Positions 39,999 through 49,827 of a stretch of 64,000 nucleotides of DNA are shown here, piece by piece. Numbering within the stretch: the first letter of the stretch is position 1; each line of letters begins with the position of its first letter. Source of the DNA: Mesorhizobium sp. ES1-1 (lineage in GTDB: Bacteria > Pseudomonadota > Alphaproteobacteria > Rhizobiales > Rhizobiaceae); the NCBI RefSeq assembly GCF_020164785.1, contig NZ_JAIUGX010000003.1, forward strand, positions 310,001 through 374,000. Direction: 5' to 3'. A model generated the notes under the pieces. That model was not told where the DNA came from. It did no database searches and saw nothing but the letters and a program-made list of their open reading frames with translations. The position numbers and the translations under genes are program-made.

Positions 39999-41180
39999 TC
40001 ACAACCCGATCGAGGCAGGCGTCTCGGCCGCGGTGCCGCGATCGAGACGCAGCGCCAGTCCGGCGACAGCGAGCGCGGCGAGCGGCAGCAGGGCGGCGAC
40101 CCAGGTCAGCGAACCCAGCCCGAGACCGTGGGCGATGACCGCGCCGCCGAGCCACGCGCCGGCGGCGTTGCCGAGATTGAAGGCGGCGATGTTGAAGGAC
40201 GATGCCAGGCTCTGGCCGGCACCCTCGGCCTTGTCCAGCAGCCACATCTGCAGTGGCGCCACTGTGGCAAAGGCGGCGGCGCCGAGCAGGCCGACATAGA
40301 TGACCGCCAGGACCTTGTTGTGGATGGCGAAACTCATGGTTGCGAGCACCAGCGCCAGCACGGCGAGACTGCTCAGCACGGCGGGCACCAGCCAGCGGTC
40401 GGCGACCTTGCCGCCGGCGAGGTTGCCGGCGATCAGCCCGCCGCCGAAGACAAGCAGGATCGGCGACACGGCCGCTTCCTCGAAGCCGCTGATCTCGGTA
40501 AGCAGGGGAGCGATGTAGGTGAAGACGGCGAAGACCCCGGCATAGCCGAGCACCGTGGTCGCGAGGCCGAGCAGCACGGGCGTGCGCCGCAAAACGGCAA
40601 GGTCGGCGCGCAGGTCGCTCTTCTCTGGGGCTGTCCGGCTGCGCGGCACCAGGGCGAGGATGACGGCGAAAGCCGCAAGGCCGACCACGGTCACCGCCCA
40701 GAAGGTCGCCCGCCAGCCGAAGGCTTGGCCGAGCCACGTGCCGAAGGGCACGCCCAGGATGTTGGCGATGGTCAAGCCGGTGAACATCAAGGCGATCGCC
40801 GAAGCCTTTTTGTTGGGCGCAACCAGGCCGGTGGCGACCACCGAGCCGACGCCGAAGAAGGTGCCATGCGCGAAGGCGGTGATGACGCGCGCGCCCATCA
40901 GCGTCCAATAGTCTGGCGCCAGGGCGCAGGCGAGGTTGCCCAGCGTGAAGATCGCCATCAAGGCCAGAAGCACGGTCTTGCGCGGCCAGTTTCCGGTGGC
41001 GATGGTGAGGAGCGGCGCGCCGATGACGACGCCTAGCGCATAGCCCGAAATGAGCTGGCCGGCGGACGAGATCGAGACGCCGAGATCCTTGCTCACATCG
41101 AGCAGCAGACCCATGATGACGAATTCGGTGACGCCGATGCCGAAGGCACCGGCGGCGAGGGCGTAGAGAGCGAGAGGCAT
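39999..41180 (-). CDS. MFS transporter, AraJ-like (DHA1 type)
   Basis: This is a 393-residue inner-membrane protein with about 12 hydrophobic segments. The N-terminus ALAAGAFGIGVTEFVIMGLL and the loop motif GNWPRKTVLL fit the DHA1 drug or sugar efflux group, to which AraJ belongs. I chose the ATG at 41180, with GGAAG as a weak ribosome site; an ATG four codons upstream is possible, and the longer frame runs through the divergent promoter. It is divergent from the LysR gene at 41299, which probably controls it. The substrate is unknown. Confidence 0.88.
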   Translation of the reverse strand: MPLALYALAAGAFGIGVTEFVIMGLLLDVSKDLGVSISSAGQLISGYALGVVIGAPLLTIATGNWPRKTVLLALMAIFTLGNLACALAPDYWTLMGARVITAFAHGTFFGVGSVVATGLVAPNKKASAIALMFTGLTIANILGVPFGTWLGQAFGWRATFWAVTVVGLAAFAVILALVPRSRTAPEKSDLRADLAVLRRTPVLLGLATTVLGYAGVFAVFTYIAPLLTEISGFEEAAVSPILLVFGGGLIAGNLAGGKVADRWLVPAVLSSLAVLALVLATMSFAIHNKVLAVIYVGLLGAAAFATVAPLQMWLLDKAEGAGQSLASSFNIAAFNLGNAAGAWLGGAVIAHGLGLGSLTWVAALLPLAALAVAGLALRLDRGTAAETPASIGL

Positions 41181-41281
41181 GGCGGCTTCCATTTCGGTGA
41201 GGAGAGGCGCCGTCCCGCGCCCCACCGGGAAGATCGTGCCGCCGCCCACTGTGAACCAGACTTGATCACGGCACACTGTCT

Positions 41282-41296
41282 GTGAAATAGATTCAC
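41282..41296. promoter_or_regulatory. LysR-type T-N11-A box between MFS and LysR genes
   Basis: GTGAA-ATAGA-TTCAC is a perfect 5-bp inverted repeat around five bases, and TGAAATAGATTCA inside it is a T-N11-A box. It ends two bases before the LysR start, consistent with autoregulation and control of the divergent MFS gene. Confidence 0.6.
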
Positions 41297-41298
41297 GA

Positions 41299-42207
41299 AT
41301 GGCTAGGCCCGACATCAATCGTTCCGGGGAGATCGAAGTCTTCGTGCGCGTCGTCGAGGCGGGGAGCTTCTCCGCCGCCGCGCGCGCCTTGCGCATGACG
41401 CCCTCGGCGGTCAGCAAGCTGATAGCGCGGCTGGAAGCGCGGCTTGGCGCCCGGCTGGTCAGCCGTTCGACACGCAGGCTGCAACTGACGCCGGAAGGAA
41501 GCGCCTTCTATGAGAGCGGCCGGCGCATCCTGGCCGACATGGCCGCCGCGGAGCGTGAAGCGGCAGCGGGCGCGGCACCGCGCGGGCGGCTGCGCGTCAA
41601 CAGCTACGTGCCGTTCGGGGTGCACCGGCTGATCCAGCTCCTGCCGCGCTTCCTCGATCGCTACCCCGAGATCACGGTCGATCTGGTGCTCACCGACAGC
41701 GTCATCGACCTGATGGCGGAGCGTGCCGATGTCGCTATCCGGGCCGGCCCGCTTGGCGCATCGAGGCTGGTTGCGCGTAAGCTCGGGCAAAGCCCAGGGG
41801 TTGTGGTTGCGGCGCCGTCTTACCTGAAGGCGCATGGCACGCCGCTGGAGCCAGCCGACCTCCACATGCACAATCTGATGAGCTTCGGCTTTGTGCGGCA
41901 TGTCGACGGCTGGCCATTTCTCGATGCCGACGGCAAGGCCTGGATGGTTCCGATCGCGGGCAATGCGACCGTTGGCGATGGCGAGACGATGCGCGGGCTG
42001 GCGCTTGCGGGTGTGGGGATCGCCCGTCTGGCGCGCTGGCATGTGGCGGACGATATCGAAGCTGGCCGGCTGGTGCCGCTGCTGGAGCCGTTCAATCCGG
42101 GCGACTTGGAAGCCACCTATGCCGTCTATGTCGGTCAGGGTCCGCACTTGCCGGCGAGGGTGCGCGCCTTTCTGGATTTCCTCGGCGAGAGCGTCAGGTT
42201 GGCGTGA
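41299..42207 (+). CDS. LysR family transcriptional regulator
   Basis: This 302-residue regulator has the winged-helix domain at about residues 9-68 (VFVRVVEAGSFSAAARALRMTPSAVSKLIARLE, quoted by blocks VEAGSFSAAARAL and SAVSKLIARLE). The substrate-binding domain follows (RLRVNSYVPFGVH onwards). It resembles the AaeR/DsdC-like group with a repressor-type layout. The promoter-proximal T-N11-A box suggests it regulates itself and the divergent MFS gene. No ligand is predicted. Confidence 0.92.
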   Translation: MARPDINRSGEIEVFVRVVEAGSFSAAARALRMTPSAVSKLIARLEARLGARLVSRSTRRLQLTPEGSAFYESGRRILADMAAAEREAAAGAAPRGRLRVNSYVPFGVHRLIQLLPRFLDRYPEITVDLVLTDSVIDLMAERADVAIRAGPLGASRLVARKLGQSPGVVVAAPSYLKAHGTPLEPADLHMHNLMSFGFVRHVDGWPFLDADGKAWMVPIAGNATVGDGETMRGLALAGVGIARLARWHVADDIEAGRLVPLLEPFNPGDLEATYAVYVGQGPHLPARVRAFLDFLGESVRLA

Positions 42208-42278
42208 GGGGCGGGCAATAGCCCGTCGACGACGGTACGTTCCGTTTACGTGATGACGCCAATTATTGAAGCTGACGC

Positions 42279-42450
42279 TGCCCCTCATCGCCCTGCCGGG
42301 CACTTCTCCCCGTAAGTGACGGGGAGAAGGAGGCTGGCCGCAGTCCCGGCACTTTTCATGCAACGTCCATGATTAGCGAAAGCACTGATGACAGTGCCCC
42401 TCTCCCCGTCCCTTTACGGGGAGAGGATGCCGGCAGGCAGGTGAGGGGCG
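42279..42450. repeat. RIME-like palindromic element between LysR and aldo/keto reductase genes
   Basis: Outer arms: GCCCCTCATCGCCCTGCCGG on the left and the complement of CGCCCCTCACCTGCCTGCC on the right. Two inner hairpins have CTTCTCCCCG-TAAGTGA-CGGGGAGAAG and CCTCTCCCCGTccctttACGGGGAGAGG. The arms match the copy at 10369-10460. It fills most of the 303-base gap 42208-42510, where I see no gene. Confidence 0.8.
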
Positions 42451-42510
42451 TCGCCGGCGCGGGGGAAGAGTGACAGCGCGGATTTGAACCGGACCTGACT
42501 GCCCGCAGCC

Positions 42511-43560
42511 TTACGCCTTCGGTGCGAATGGCGCCGGCCGACGGCCGGCGGCCTGCCGCTCCAGCATCCAGCCGGGATATTCGGCCGGGAAGGCGCTGAC
42601 TTCATCGAGGCGCACCAGATCGTCTGTATCGAGCTTCAACTGCGTCGCGGCAAGGTTCTGTTCGAGCTGGTCCATGCGGCTGGCGCCGATGATCACGCTC
42701 ATCACGAAGGGCTTGGCCAGGACATAGCCGAGCGCCACGGTGGCCACGCTCACATCATGCTTCCTGGCGATGTCGCGCATGACGGTTACGGCCGCCCAGG
42801 CACGGTCCTCGTTGACCGGCGGGAAGTTGAAGGAGGCGCGGCGGCCCTCGCCATTGCCGGGCGCGCCGGGACCGTATTTGCCGGACAACAGGCCGCCGGC
42901 CATTGGCGACCAGACCATCAGGCCGAGTTTCTCCTCGTTGATGAGCGGAACGATCTCGCGCTCGAGGTCACGGCCGGCGATCGAATAATAGGACTGAATG
43001 GTCTCGAACCGGGCAAAGCCCTTGCGGTCGGCGATGCCGAGCGCCTTGGCGATGCGCCAGGCCTGCCAGTTCGAAACGCCGACATAGCGCACCTTGCCGC
43101 TGGCGACCAGATCGTCCAGTGCCCGTAGCGTTTCGTCGATCGGCGTCACGGCGTCGGTGCCGTGCAGCTGGTAGAGATCGATGTGATCGAGTTGCATCCG
43201 CTCGAGGCTGGCATCGACCGAATCCATGATGTGGCCGCGCGAGGAGCCACGCTGGTTGGGGCCATCCCCCATGGCGCCGTGGACCTTGGTGGCGATTACG
43301 ACTTTCTGCCTGTCGAGGCCGAGATCCCTCAATGACTGGCCGAGCAGGCGTTCGGATTCGCCAAAGGAATAGACGTCGGCCGTGTCGAAGAAATTGACGC
43401 CGGCGTTGACAGAACGGGCAACGATCTCGTTGACGCCCTTCTGGTCGAGGCTGGCGATCAGGCCCCACTGGGCATTCTGGCCGGGGGCACCGAAAGTCAT
43501 GGTGCCAAGACAGAGTTCGGAGACGAACATCCCCGTATTTCCAAGCTGGTTGTAACGCAT
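42511..43560 (-). CDS. Aldo/keto reductase
   Basis: This is a 349-residue NADP-dependent oxidoreductase. The catalytic residues are visible: Asp in FDTADVYS, Tyr next to it, Lys in IATKVHG and His in YQLHGTD. The C-terminal block SVIIGASRMDQLEQNL binds the cofactor. The N-terminus MRYNQLGNTGMFVSELCLGTMTFG is that of the Tas/YeaE-like group. It shares the fold, but not close sequence, with the gene at 38910-39944. No regulator is adjacent on its 5' side; a vapC remnant lies there. Confidence 0.9.
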   Translation of the reverse strand: MRYNQLGNTGMFVSELCLGTMTFGAPGQNAQWGLIASLDQKGVNEIVARSVNAGVNFFDTADVYSFGESERLLGQSLRDLGLDRQKVVIATKVHGAMGDGPNQRGSSRGHIMDSVDASLERMQLDHIDLYQLHGTDAVTPIDETLRALDDLVASGKVRYVGVSNWQAWRIAKALGIADRKGFARFETIQSYYSIAGRDLEREIVPLINEEKLGLMVWSPMAGGLLSGKYGPGAPGNGEGRRASFNFPPVNEDRAWAAVTVMRDIARKHDVSVATVALGYVLAKPFVMSVIIGASRMDQLEQNLAATQLKLDTDDLVRLDEVSAFPAEYPGWMLERQAAGRRPAPFAPKA

Positions 43561-43691
43561 GTGGAACGCTCCAGGAGAATGATGATAACGCTAAGCAAAT
43601 AGGAACGGTACGTTTCGTTTCAACTCTTGGTGCAATGAAGCATCTGGATTGGCCTAAAGATACCGGCTTTCGTATCATGTGACGCGGGCAG

Positions 43692-43846
43692 CTAGTCGTC
43701 CCACGGGTTGAGCACCGTCACGCCTGTATCATCGAATTCGGTGACGTTGCGCGTCACAAGATGAGATCATGGACTAGCGCGGTAGCCGCGATGACGGTGT
43801 CCGCGTTGCCTTGTGTCCGACCGGCGGTCAGCAAGAAATGGTCTGC
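43692..43846 (-). pseudogene. vapC-type PIN toxin remnant, frameshifted
   Basis: The minus strand just downstream of yggS encodes the C-terminal third of a VapC-like PIN domain in two frames. RTQGNADTVIAATALVHDLI in one frame continues, after one missing base near 43766, as VTRNVTEFDDTGVTVLNPWDD in another. DxxIAATA, VTRN and NPW are classic VapC C-terminal features. The N-terminal part with the first catalytic acid residues is absent and no vapB partner is seen. It is a decayed toxin gene. Confidence 0.75.
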
Positions 43847-43850
43847 CCGG

Positions 43851-44513
43851 CTAACGGCTACCAAAAATCGCCGAGCCGACCCTGACGCTGGTGGCGCCGA
43901 AGGCGATCGCGCTCTCGTAGTCGCCGGACATGCCCATGGACAGTTTTTCGACGCCGGCCTCACGCGCCAGCTTTTCCAGCAAGGCAAAATGCGGTCCCGG
44001 GTTCTCGTCGGCCGGCGGGATGCACATCAGGCCTTCGACGGTCAGACCGTGGACATCGCGGCAGCGGGCGACGAAAGCCACCGCCTCGCGCGGTTCGATG
44101 CCAGCCTTCTGCGGTTCCGAACCGGTGTTGACCTGGACGTAGAGGCTTGGCGCGCGGCCCTGGCGGGCAATTTCCCTGGCAAGTTCGGCGGCGATCTTCT
44201 CACGGTCCACCGTCTCTATGACGTCGAACAGCGCGACCGCCTCCCTTGCCTTGTTGGATTGCAGCGGACCGATGAGGTGGAGTTCAATATCGGGAAAGGC
44301 CTGCTTCAGATCAGGCCATTTGCCCTGCGCTTCCTGCACGCGGTTCTCGCCGAAGACGCGATGACCGGCCTCGATCACAGGCTGTATGTCGGCGGCATCG
44401 AATGTCTTGGAAACAGCGACCAGCGTCACGGCGCCCGGTTCACGCCCGGCCTCGCGTTCCGCCGCGGCGATCTTGGCCTCCACCGCGGAAAACCGTTGGA
44501 CAGTGTCGCTCAT
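43851..44513 (-). CDS. yggS: PLP homeostasis protein YggS/PROSC
   Basis: This 220-residue protein binds pyridoxal phosphate and helps balance B6 vitamers and amino acids; it has no known enzyme activity. The PLP-binding Lys is in LVAVSKTFDAA, and conserved blocks are FGENRVQEAQGKW and SMGMSGDYESAI with VRVGSAIFG at the C-terminus. I chose the ATG at 44513 for the usual N-terminus; the frame continues upstream across the leuS promoter. It is divergent from leuS. Confidence 0.93.
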   Translation of the reverse strand: MSDTVQRFSAVEAKIAAAEREAGREPGAVTLVAVSKTFDAADIQPVIEAGHRVFGENRVQEAQGKWPDLKQAFPDIELHLIGPLQSNKAREAVALFDVIETVDREKIAAELAREIARQGRAPSLYVQVNTGSEPQKAGIEPREAVAFVARCRDVHGLTVEGLMCIPPADENPGPHFALLEKLAREAGVEKLSMGMSGDYESAIAFGATSVRVGSAIFGSR

Positions 44514-44664
44514 ATGCAAATCCCGCTGTTTTGACCCGCGTTTTCGACCGAGGCGATAGCCATATGGTTGACGGGTTTGCCAAACCATGGTGAACACCCG
44601 GACCACATTCATGAACCGCAAAGCGTCGCGCGGTCAGCGCATGCTTTTAAGTGAAAAACATCCC

Positions 44665-47289
44665 ATGGCAACCGAACGATACAATCCGCGCGCGTCAGAA
44701 CCGAAATGGCAGAAGGCCTGGGACGCTAAGAAGCTTTTCGAAGCGCAGAATGACGATCCGCGCCCGAAATACTACGTGCTGGAGATGTTTCCCTATCCGT
44801 CGGGCAACATCCATATCGGCCATACCCGCAACTACACGATGGGCGACGTCGTGGCGCGCTACAAGCGTGCCAAGGGTTTCAACGTGCTGCATCCGATGGG
44901 CTGGGATGCGTTCGGCATGCCGGCCGAGAACGCGGCGATGCAAAACAAGGTCCACCCCAAGGAATGGACCTACCGCAACATCGCCGCCATGCGCGAGCAG
45001 CTCAAGGTGATGGGCCTGTCGCTGGACTGGGCGCGCGAATTCGCCACCTGCGACGTCGATTATTACCATCGCCAGCAGATGCTGTTCCTCGACTTCGTCG
45101 AGAAGGGGCTGGTGACACGCAAATCCTCCAAGGTGAACTGGGATCCGGAGGACATGACCGTGCTCGCCAATGAGCAGGTCATCGAGGGGCGCGGCTGGCG
45201 CTCGGGCGCACTGGTCGAACAGCGCGAATTGACGCAATGGTTCTTCAAGATCACCGATTTCGCCCAAGACCTGCTGGATTCGCTCGACGGCCTCGATGAA
45301 TGGCCCGAGAAGGTGAAGCTGATGCAGCAGAACTGGATCGGCCGTTCGGAAGGCCTGCTGATCCGTTGGCCGCTGGCTTCGGACGTGGCCGGCGAGCATG
45401 AACTGGAAGTCTATACGACAAGGCCGGACACGATCTTCGGCGCGTCCTTCATGGCGATCGCGGCCGACCATCCGCTGGCCAGGAAGGCCGCTGAAAGCAA
45501 TCCGGCGCTGGCGAAGTTCATCGACGAGGTCCGCCACATGGGCACTTCGGTGGCGGCGCTGGAGACGGCCGAAAAGAAGGGTTTCGACACAGGCATCCGC
45601 GTCGTCCATCCGTTCGACGACAGCTGGACGCTGCCGGTCTATGTCGCCAATTTCGTGCTGATGGAATATGGCACCGGCGCCATTTTCGGCTGCCCGGCGC
45701 ATGACCAGCGCGACCTCGACTTCGCCAACAAATATGGCCTGCCGGTGGTGCCGGTGGTGATGCCCGAGGGCGGCGATCCGTCGACCTTCCAGGTCATCGA
45801 CGAAGCCTTCGTCGATGACGGCGCGATGATCAATTCGCGCTTCCTCGACGGCATGAAACCGGAGAAGGCGTTCAACGAGGTGGCGACGCTTCTGGAGCAG
45901 AAGACGATCGGCAACCGGCCGATGGCGGAGCGCAAGGTGAATTTCCGGCTGCGCGACTGGGGCATCTCGCGCCAGCGCTACTGGGGCTGCCCGATCCCGA
46001 TGATCCATTGCGAGCATTGCGGCGTCGTGCCGGTGCCGAAGGCCGATCTGCCGGTCAAACTGCCCGACGATGTCGAGTTCGACCGGCCTGGCAACCCGCT
46101 CGACCGCCACCCGACATGGCGGCATGTGACGTGTCCGCAGTGCGGCGCAGATGCACGGCGCGAAACCGACACGATGGATACGTTCGTCGATTCGTCCTGG
46201 TATTTCGCCCGCTTCACCGCGCCTTGGGTGCACGAACCGACCGACCCCAAGGCCGCCAATGAATGGCTGCCGGTCGACCAGTATATCGGCGGCATCGAGC
46301 ATGCGATCCTGCACCTGCTCTATTCGCGCTTCTTCACCCGCGCCATGCGCGAGACCGGCCATGTCGACCTGGCCGAGCCGTTCAGGGGCCTGTTCACGCA
46401 GGGCATGGTCGTGCACGAAACCTATCGTCTGGGGACGGCGTCGAATGGCCGCTGGCTGGCGCCGACCGAAGTGAAATTCGAGGATGCGGACGGCAAGCGT
46501 CGAGCCGTGGAGATGGCCACCGGCGAGACCGTCACTATAGGCCCGCTCGAAAAGATGTCGAAGTCGAAGAAGAACACGGTGAGCCCCGAAGACATCACCG
46601 ACGGCTATGGCGCCGATACGGCGCGCTGGTTCATGCTGTCGGATTCGCCGCCGGAGCGCGATGTCGAGTGGACCGACGATGGCGCCGCCGGCGCGCATCG
46701 TTTCATCCAGCGTGTCTGGCGTCTGGTGTCGATGGCGGCCGAGACGCTGGCCGATGTTAAGCCGACGGCGGCCGGCGGCGGAGAAGCCGCGGCGGTTTCC
46801 AAGGCGGCGCACAAGATCCTGAAAGCTGTCGGCGAGGACATCGAGAAGCTCGCCTTCAACCGCGCCATCGCCCGCATCTATGAACTGGCCAATGCGCTGA
46901 CCACGCCGCTCAACGACGTCGCCGAAGGCAAGGCCGATTCGGCGCTGAAAGGCGCCTGCCGCGAGGCCGTCGAGATCCTCGTGCATCTGATCGCGCCGGT
47001 CATGCCGCATCTGGCGGAAGAGTGCTGGGAAACGCTTGGCGGCACCGATCTGGTTGCCGAACGGCCCTGGCCGATCTTCGATCCGGCATTGGTTGTCGAC
47101 AACGAGGTGACCTATCCGGTGCAGGTCAACGGCAAGAAGCGCGGTGATTTGACAATTGCCCGCGACGCGGACCAAGGTGCGGTCGAAAAAGCGGTCTTGG
47201 CTCTCGACTTCGTGCAGAAAGCGCTCGAAGGTAAAACACCGCGCAAGGTGATCATCGTGCCGCAGAGGATCGTCAATGTCGTTGCCTGA
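44665..47289 (+). CDS. leuS: Leucyl-tRNA synthetase
   Basis: This 874-residue class Ia synthetase charges tRNA-Leu. HIGH is at residues 50-53 (NIHIGHTRN) and KMSKS at 630-634. The editing (CP1) domain lies between, with [20 protein letters not shown] typical of it. A zinc-ligand pair CEHCG and a CPQCG block (about 455-500) indicate the zinc domain. I chose the ATG at 44665, which gives the usual MATERYNP N-terminus; earlier in-frame codons lack support. lptE overlaps its 3' end by 14 bases. Confidence 0.97.
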   Translation: MATERYNPRASEPKWQKAWDAKKLFEAQNDDPRPKYYVLEMFPYPSGNIHIGHTRNYTMGDVVARYKRAKGFNVLHPMGWDAFGMPAENAAMQNKVHPKEWTYRNIAAMREQLKVMGLSLDWAREFATCDVDYYHRQQMLFLDFVEKGLVTRKSSKVNWDPEDMTVLANEQVIEGRGWRSGALVEQRELTQWFFKITDFAQDLLDSLDGLDEWPEKVKLMQQNWIGRSEGLLIRWPLASDVAGEHELEVYTTRPDTIFGASFMAIAADHPLARKAAESNPALAKFIDEVRHMGTSVAALETAEKKGFDTGIRVVHPFDDSWTLPVYVANFVLMEYGTGAIFGCPAHDQRDLDFANKYGLPVVPVVMPEGGDPSTFQVIDEAFVDDGAMINSRFLDGMKPEKAFNEVATLLEQKTIGNRPMAERKVNFRLRDWGISRQRYWGCPIPMIHCEHCGVVPVPKADLPVKLPDDVEFDRPGNPLDRHPTWRHVTCPQCGADARRETDTMDTFVDSSWYFARFTAPWVHEPTDPKAANEWLPVDQYIGGIEHAILHLLYSRFFTRAMRETGHVDLAEPFRGLFTQGMVVHETYRLGTASNGRWLAPTEVKFEDADGKRRAVEMATGETVTIGPLEKMSKSKKNTVSPEDITDGYGADTARWFMLSDSPPERDVEWTDDGAAGAHRFIQRVWRLVSMAAETLADVKPTAAGGGEAAAVSKAAHKILKAVGEDIEKLAFNRAIARIYELANALTTPLNDVAEGKADSALKGACREAVEILVHLIAPVMPHLAEECWETLGGTDLVAERPWPIFDPALVVDNEVTYPVQVNGKKRGDLTIARDADQGAVEKAVLALDFVQKALEGKTPRKVIIVPQRIVNVVA

Positions 47290-47860
47290 TCCGAATAAGA
47301 TTGACGCTCGCCATGTGCTGCGGCGCATCGCGGTTGCCGGCATGATCGGCGCGCTTGCGCTGGCCTCGGCCTGCACCGTGCGGCCGCTCTATTCCAACGC
47401 GCCGCTCTCGCCCGGCGCGCGCACCAGCGCCAATGCCGAACTGGCGTCGATCGCCATCAAGCCGGTCAAGTCGCGTTACGCCCAGCAGGTGCGGAACAAT
47501 CTGATCTTCGGCTTCGGGCGCGGTGCCGGCGAACCGGCTTCGCCCGTCTATTCGCTCGATCTCGGCGTCACCGAGTCGGTCGAATCCGCGGTCCTCGTGC
47601 AGGTCGGGACCGATGAGGACGAGCCGACCGCTGGTACGGTGACGTTGACCGCGGCCTACAGGCTGGCCGATGCGAAGACCGGCGTGGTGATTTCTTCGGG
47701 CAAGCGCTCGGTCACCTCATCGTTCGACAGGCCGCGCCAGGAATTCGCCTCGTACCGGGCACAGATCGACGCCGAGAACCGCGCCGCGCGAGAGCTTGCC
47801 GAAGCGCTGCAATTGTCGATCGCGCAGGATCTGGTCAGGCTCGGGAACTCGGCCGGCTGA
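47276..47860 (+). CDS. lptE: LPS-assembly lipoprotein LptE
   Basis: This 194-residue outer-membrane lipoprotein plugs LptD in lipopolysaccharide transport. A hydrophobic signal (about residues 18-32) ends in the lipobox LASAC, with Cys33, followed by TVRPLYS, the typical start of the mature alphaproteobacterial LptE. The start is inside the 3' end of leuS, so the two are translationally linked. Many Rhizobiales have holA directly after lptE; here a convergent gene follows instead. Confidence 0.9.
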   Translation: MSLPDPNKIDARHVLRRIAVAGMIGALALASACTVRPLYSNAPLSPGARTSANAELASIAIKPVKSRYAQQVRNNLIFGFGRGAGEPASPVYSLDLGVTESVESAVLVQVGTDEDEPTAGTVTLTAAYRLADAKTGVVISSGKRSVTSSFDRPRQEFASYRAQIDAENRAARELAEALQLSIAQDLVRLGNSAG

Positions 47861-47919
47861 CCCTGCGGTCCGTCGAACGGATCAAGTGGCGGCAGGGTTC
47901 CCCGCTCTAGACACGCCCC

Positions 47920-48549
47920 TCAATCCGCCGGCACCGTGTGGCTCTGGAATGATCTGGCCCGGCCCAGCGTGGCCAGGGTCTTCCTGACGCGCTGGAGGTG
48001 CGTCTGGCGCTGCGCGGGCGAGACGCTGTCCATTCGGTAGAGTGCCAGGAACTTTGTCGCGCAAAGCGGATGGCACACGGAGCGGAAGCCGCGCAGCAGG
48101 GTGCGGCGTCCCGGCTGGCCCATGATCCACGACATGAAAGGCGTCGCCCCGCAGGTGGTCATCACCAGGACCTTGCGGATGTGCCGCAGTTTCGGGCGTG
48201 GCCCGCGCGTGGCTGTCGGCATTTCGAAAGCGAAGCCCGGCACCAGAACCCGCTCCAGCCAACCCTTGAGCATCGCCGGCAATCCATACCACCATGTCGG
48301 ATAGATGAAGACCACCGCCTGCGCCCATAGAAGTTCGCGGGCCCGGTCGTAGACAGGCTCCAAATTGGCCTCCTTGTCGCCGTAACGGCGCCATTCATCA
48401 CCATGCATCACCGGATCGAAGCCCATCCCATAAAGGTCAAGCATGTGGACCTCATGACCGTTTTCGGCCAGCGTCTCCAGGGCGGTGTCGCGCACCGCGG
48501 CATTGAAACTGTCTGCGCAGGGATGGCAATAAACGACGAGGACTCTCAT
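47920..48549 (-). CDS. NAD(P)H-dependent flavodoxin-fold oxidoreductase
   Basis: This 209-residue protein fits the NQO1/KefF/MdaB-like flavodoxin-fold family, which reduces quinones or nitro-compounds with NAD(P)H and bound FMN or FAD. The N-terminal RVLVVYCHPCADSFNAAV binds the flavin phosphate, and FIYPTWWYGLPAMLKGWLERVL is the classic second block. The C-terminal 60 residues are less conserved. The start is 7 bases after the SnoaL-like gene stop, so it belongs to the ECF-transporter operon and is its last gene. Confidence 0.87.
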   Translation of the reverse strand: MRVLVVYCHPCADSFNAAVRDTALETLAENGHEVHMLDLYGMGFDPVMHGDEWRRYGDKEANLEPVYDRARELLWAQAVVFIYPTWWYGLPAMLKGWLERVLVPGFAFEMPTATRGPRPKLRHIRKVLVMTTCGATPFMSWIMGQPGRRTLLRGFRSVCHPLCATKFLALYRMDSVSPAQRQTHLQRVRKTLATLGRARSFQSHTVPAD

Positions 48550-48556
48550 TGCGGAC

Positions 48557-49003
48557 TCAAGCTGGCTGACCGGCGACCGTGTCGCGCGGGCTGTGGTGAT
48601 CTTCCACGGCGGTGGCCGTGTCGAAATATTCACGCCAAGACAGGATGCGTCCATCGCTGTCGAGATCGATGAGGATGGCATCCTCGGTCAGGCTGCGGGC
48701 GCCGTCGCGCAGCCGCGTTACCGCCCACAGCCATTCCAGCGCCACGCGCCGCCCGTCGGCCGAGGAGAAGGCGGTGGTGACGGTGACGTCGAGGTCGCCA
48801 TAGTCGCGACAGAAATTGGCGATGGTGGCAGCTAGCGCTGCGCGCGGCACCCGGTTGCCGGGAGCTGTCAGCACGCCATCGGGATGCCAATCGGCGGCGG
48901 CGGCGGTGAAGTCGCCCGACTTCCAAGCCGCCGCCTGGCGCTCCAGCATGGCCAGCGTGGCGGCATCGCAGTCGACCCTAGCGTCAGGAGCCAGAAGGGT
49001 CAC
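48557..49003 (-). CDS. SnoaL-like (NTF2-fold) protein
   Basis: This 148-residue protein fits the SnoaL/NTF2-like fold (conical alpha-beta barrel): LERQAAAWKSGDFTAAAADWHPDGVLTAPGN, then SLTEDAILIDLDSDGRILSWREYFD. Family members are isomerases, dehydratases or ligand binders. The GTG start overlaps the EcfT stop (GTGA), with GGAGG nine bases upstream. It lies between EcfT and the flavodoxin-fold oxidoreductase, so it probably works on the transporter's substrate or a product of it. The function is unknown. Confidence 0.75.
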   Translation of the reverse strand: MTLLAPDARVDCDAATLAMLERQAAAWKSGDFTAAAADWHPDGVLTAPGNRVPRAALAATIANFCRDYGDLDVTVTTAFSSADGRRVALEWLWAVTRLRDGARSLTEDAILIDLDSDGRILSWREYFDTATAVEDHHSPRDTVAGQPA

Positions 49004-49827
49004 AGCACTTTTCCTCCCAGTCCATAAAGCACACGGCAGGCTATGGCCCCTGCCAGCAGGCCGAAGCAGGTCCCGATCGCCAGCCATTCTCCCGGCGACA
49101 GCTGCTCGCGTGACGGATGCAGGCTGGTGCGGTCGGCCGAACCGCTGAATGCCTTGGCCTGCAAGGCAATCTCCATGAGCTGCGCCTTGGTCAGGCAGAT
49201 CATGATCAGGGGCACCAGCATGCGGCCAAGGGCGACGAGCTTGCGCACCATGCCGACATCGTCGATGTCGATGCCGCGCAGCCTCTGCGCCTCCTTGATG
49301 CCTTCCAGTTCCTGGAAAAGCAGCGGCACGAACCGAAAAGTGGTCGAGAACAGGAAGGCGACGCGGTAGGGGACGCCGATGCGGACGAGGCCGAGCACGA
49401 TGTCGTTGGGCTCGCTGGTCATGAACACCAGCTGGAAGGCCAGCATCGGGATCAGGACGCGGCAACAGACGACGAGGCCGAACAGCAGCCCCTCGACGTA
49501 GAAGATATGAAGCGAGCCTAGGACCGGCACGCCATCGGGCACGGTGAACACCGGCGTCCTGCCAAAGGGGCTCCACAGGCCCTGGATCACGGTGATCAGC
49601 ACCAGGGCCGGCAGCACGATGAGAACCAGCTTGCGGATGGTTGTGGCGGTCACGCCGGCCGAAAGCATCAAACCGAGAACACAGGCAAGGAACGCCGCCT
49701 GCAGGAGAATGCTGTTCCAGACGAAGATCACCGAGCTCGCCAGCAAGAGCAGCGCGAACTTGACCCGCATATCGGCCCGCGCCACCGTGGTTTCGGCGGG
49801 CAGACGTTGAAGCGCGTAACTGACCAT
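49000..49827 (-). CDS. ECF transporter transmembrane (T) component
   Basis: This 275-residue EcfT-like protein has about five to six hydrophobic segments and a cytoplasmic coupling region. The block ELEGIKEAQRLRGIDIDDVG, with EAxxLRG, corresponds to the A-R-G-type coupling motif that touches the ATPases. It starts immediately after the fused ATPase gene (TAG-ATG with no spacer) and ends in an overlap with the SnoaL-like gene. It pairs with the ATPases encoded upstream and with the S component encoded before those. Confidence 0.87.
   Translation of the reverse strand: MVSYALQRLPAETTVARADMRVKFALLLLASSVIFVWNSILLQAAFLACVLGLMLSAGVTATTIRKLVLIVLPALVLITVIQGLWSPFGRTPVFTVPDGVPVLGSLHIFYVEGLLFGLVVCCRVLIPMLAFQLVFMTSEPNDIVLGLVRIGVPYRVAFLFSTTFRFVPLLFQELEGIKEAQRLRGIDIDDVGMVRKLVALGRMLVPLIMICLTKAQLMEIALQAKAFSGSADRTSLHPSREQLSPGEWLAIGTCFGLLAGAIACRVLYGLGGKVL

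Noticed and set aside
44695..47376. An 893-codon open frame on the minus strand opposite leuS
   Set aside because: It is the antisense of leuS, kept open by high GC at codon third positions. The predicted protein has no recognisable domain, and leuS is certain on the plus strand.
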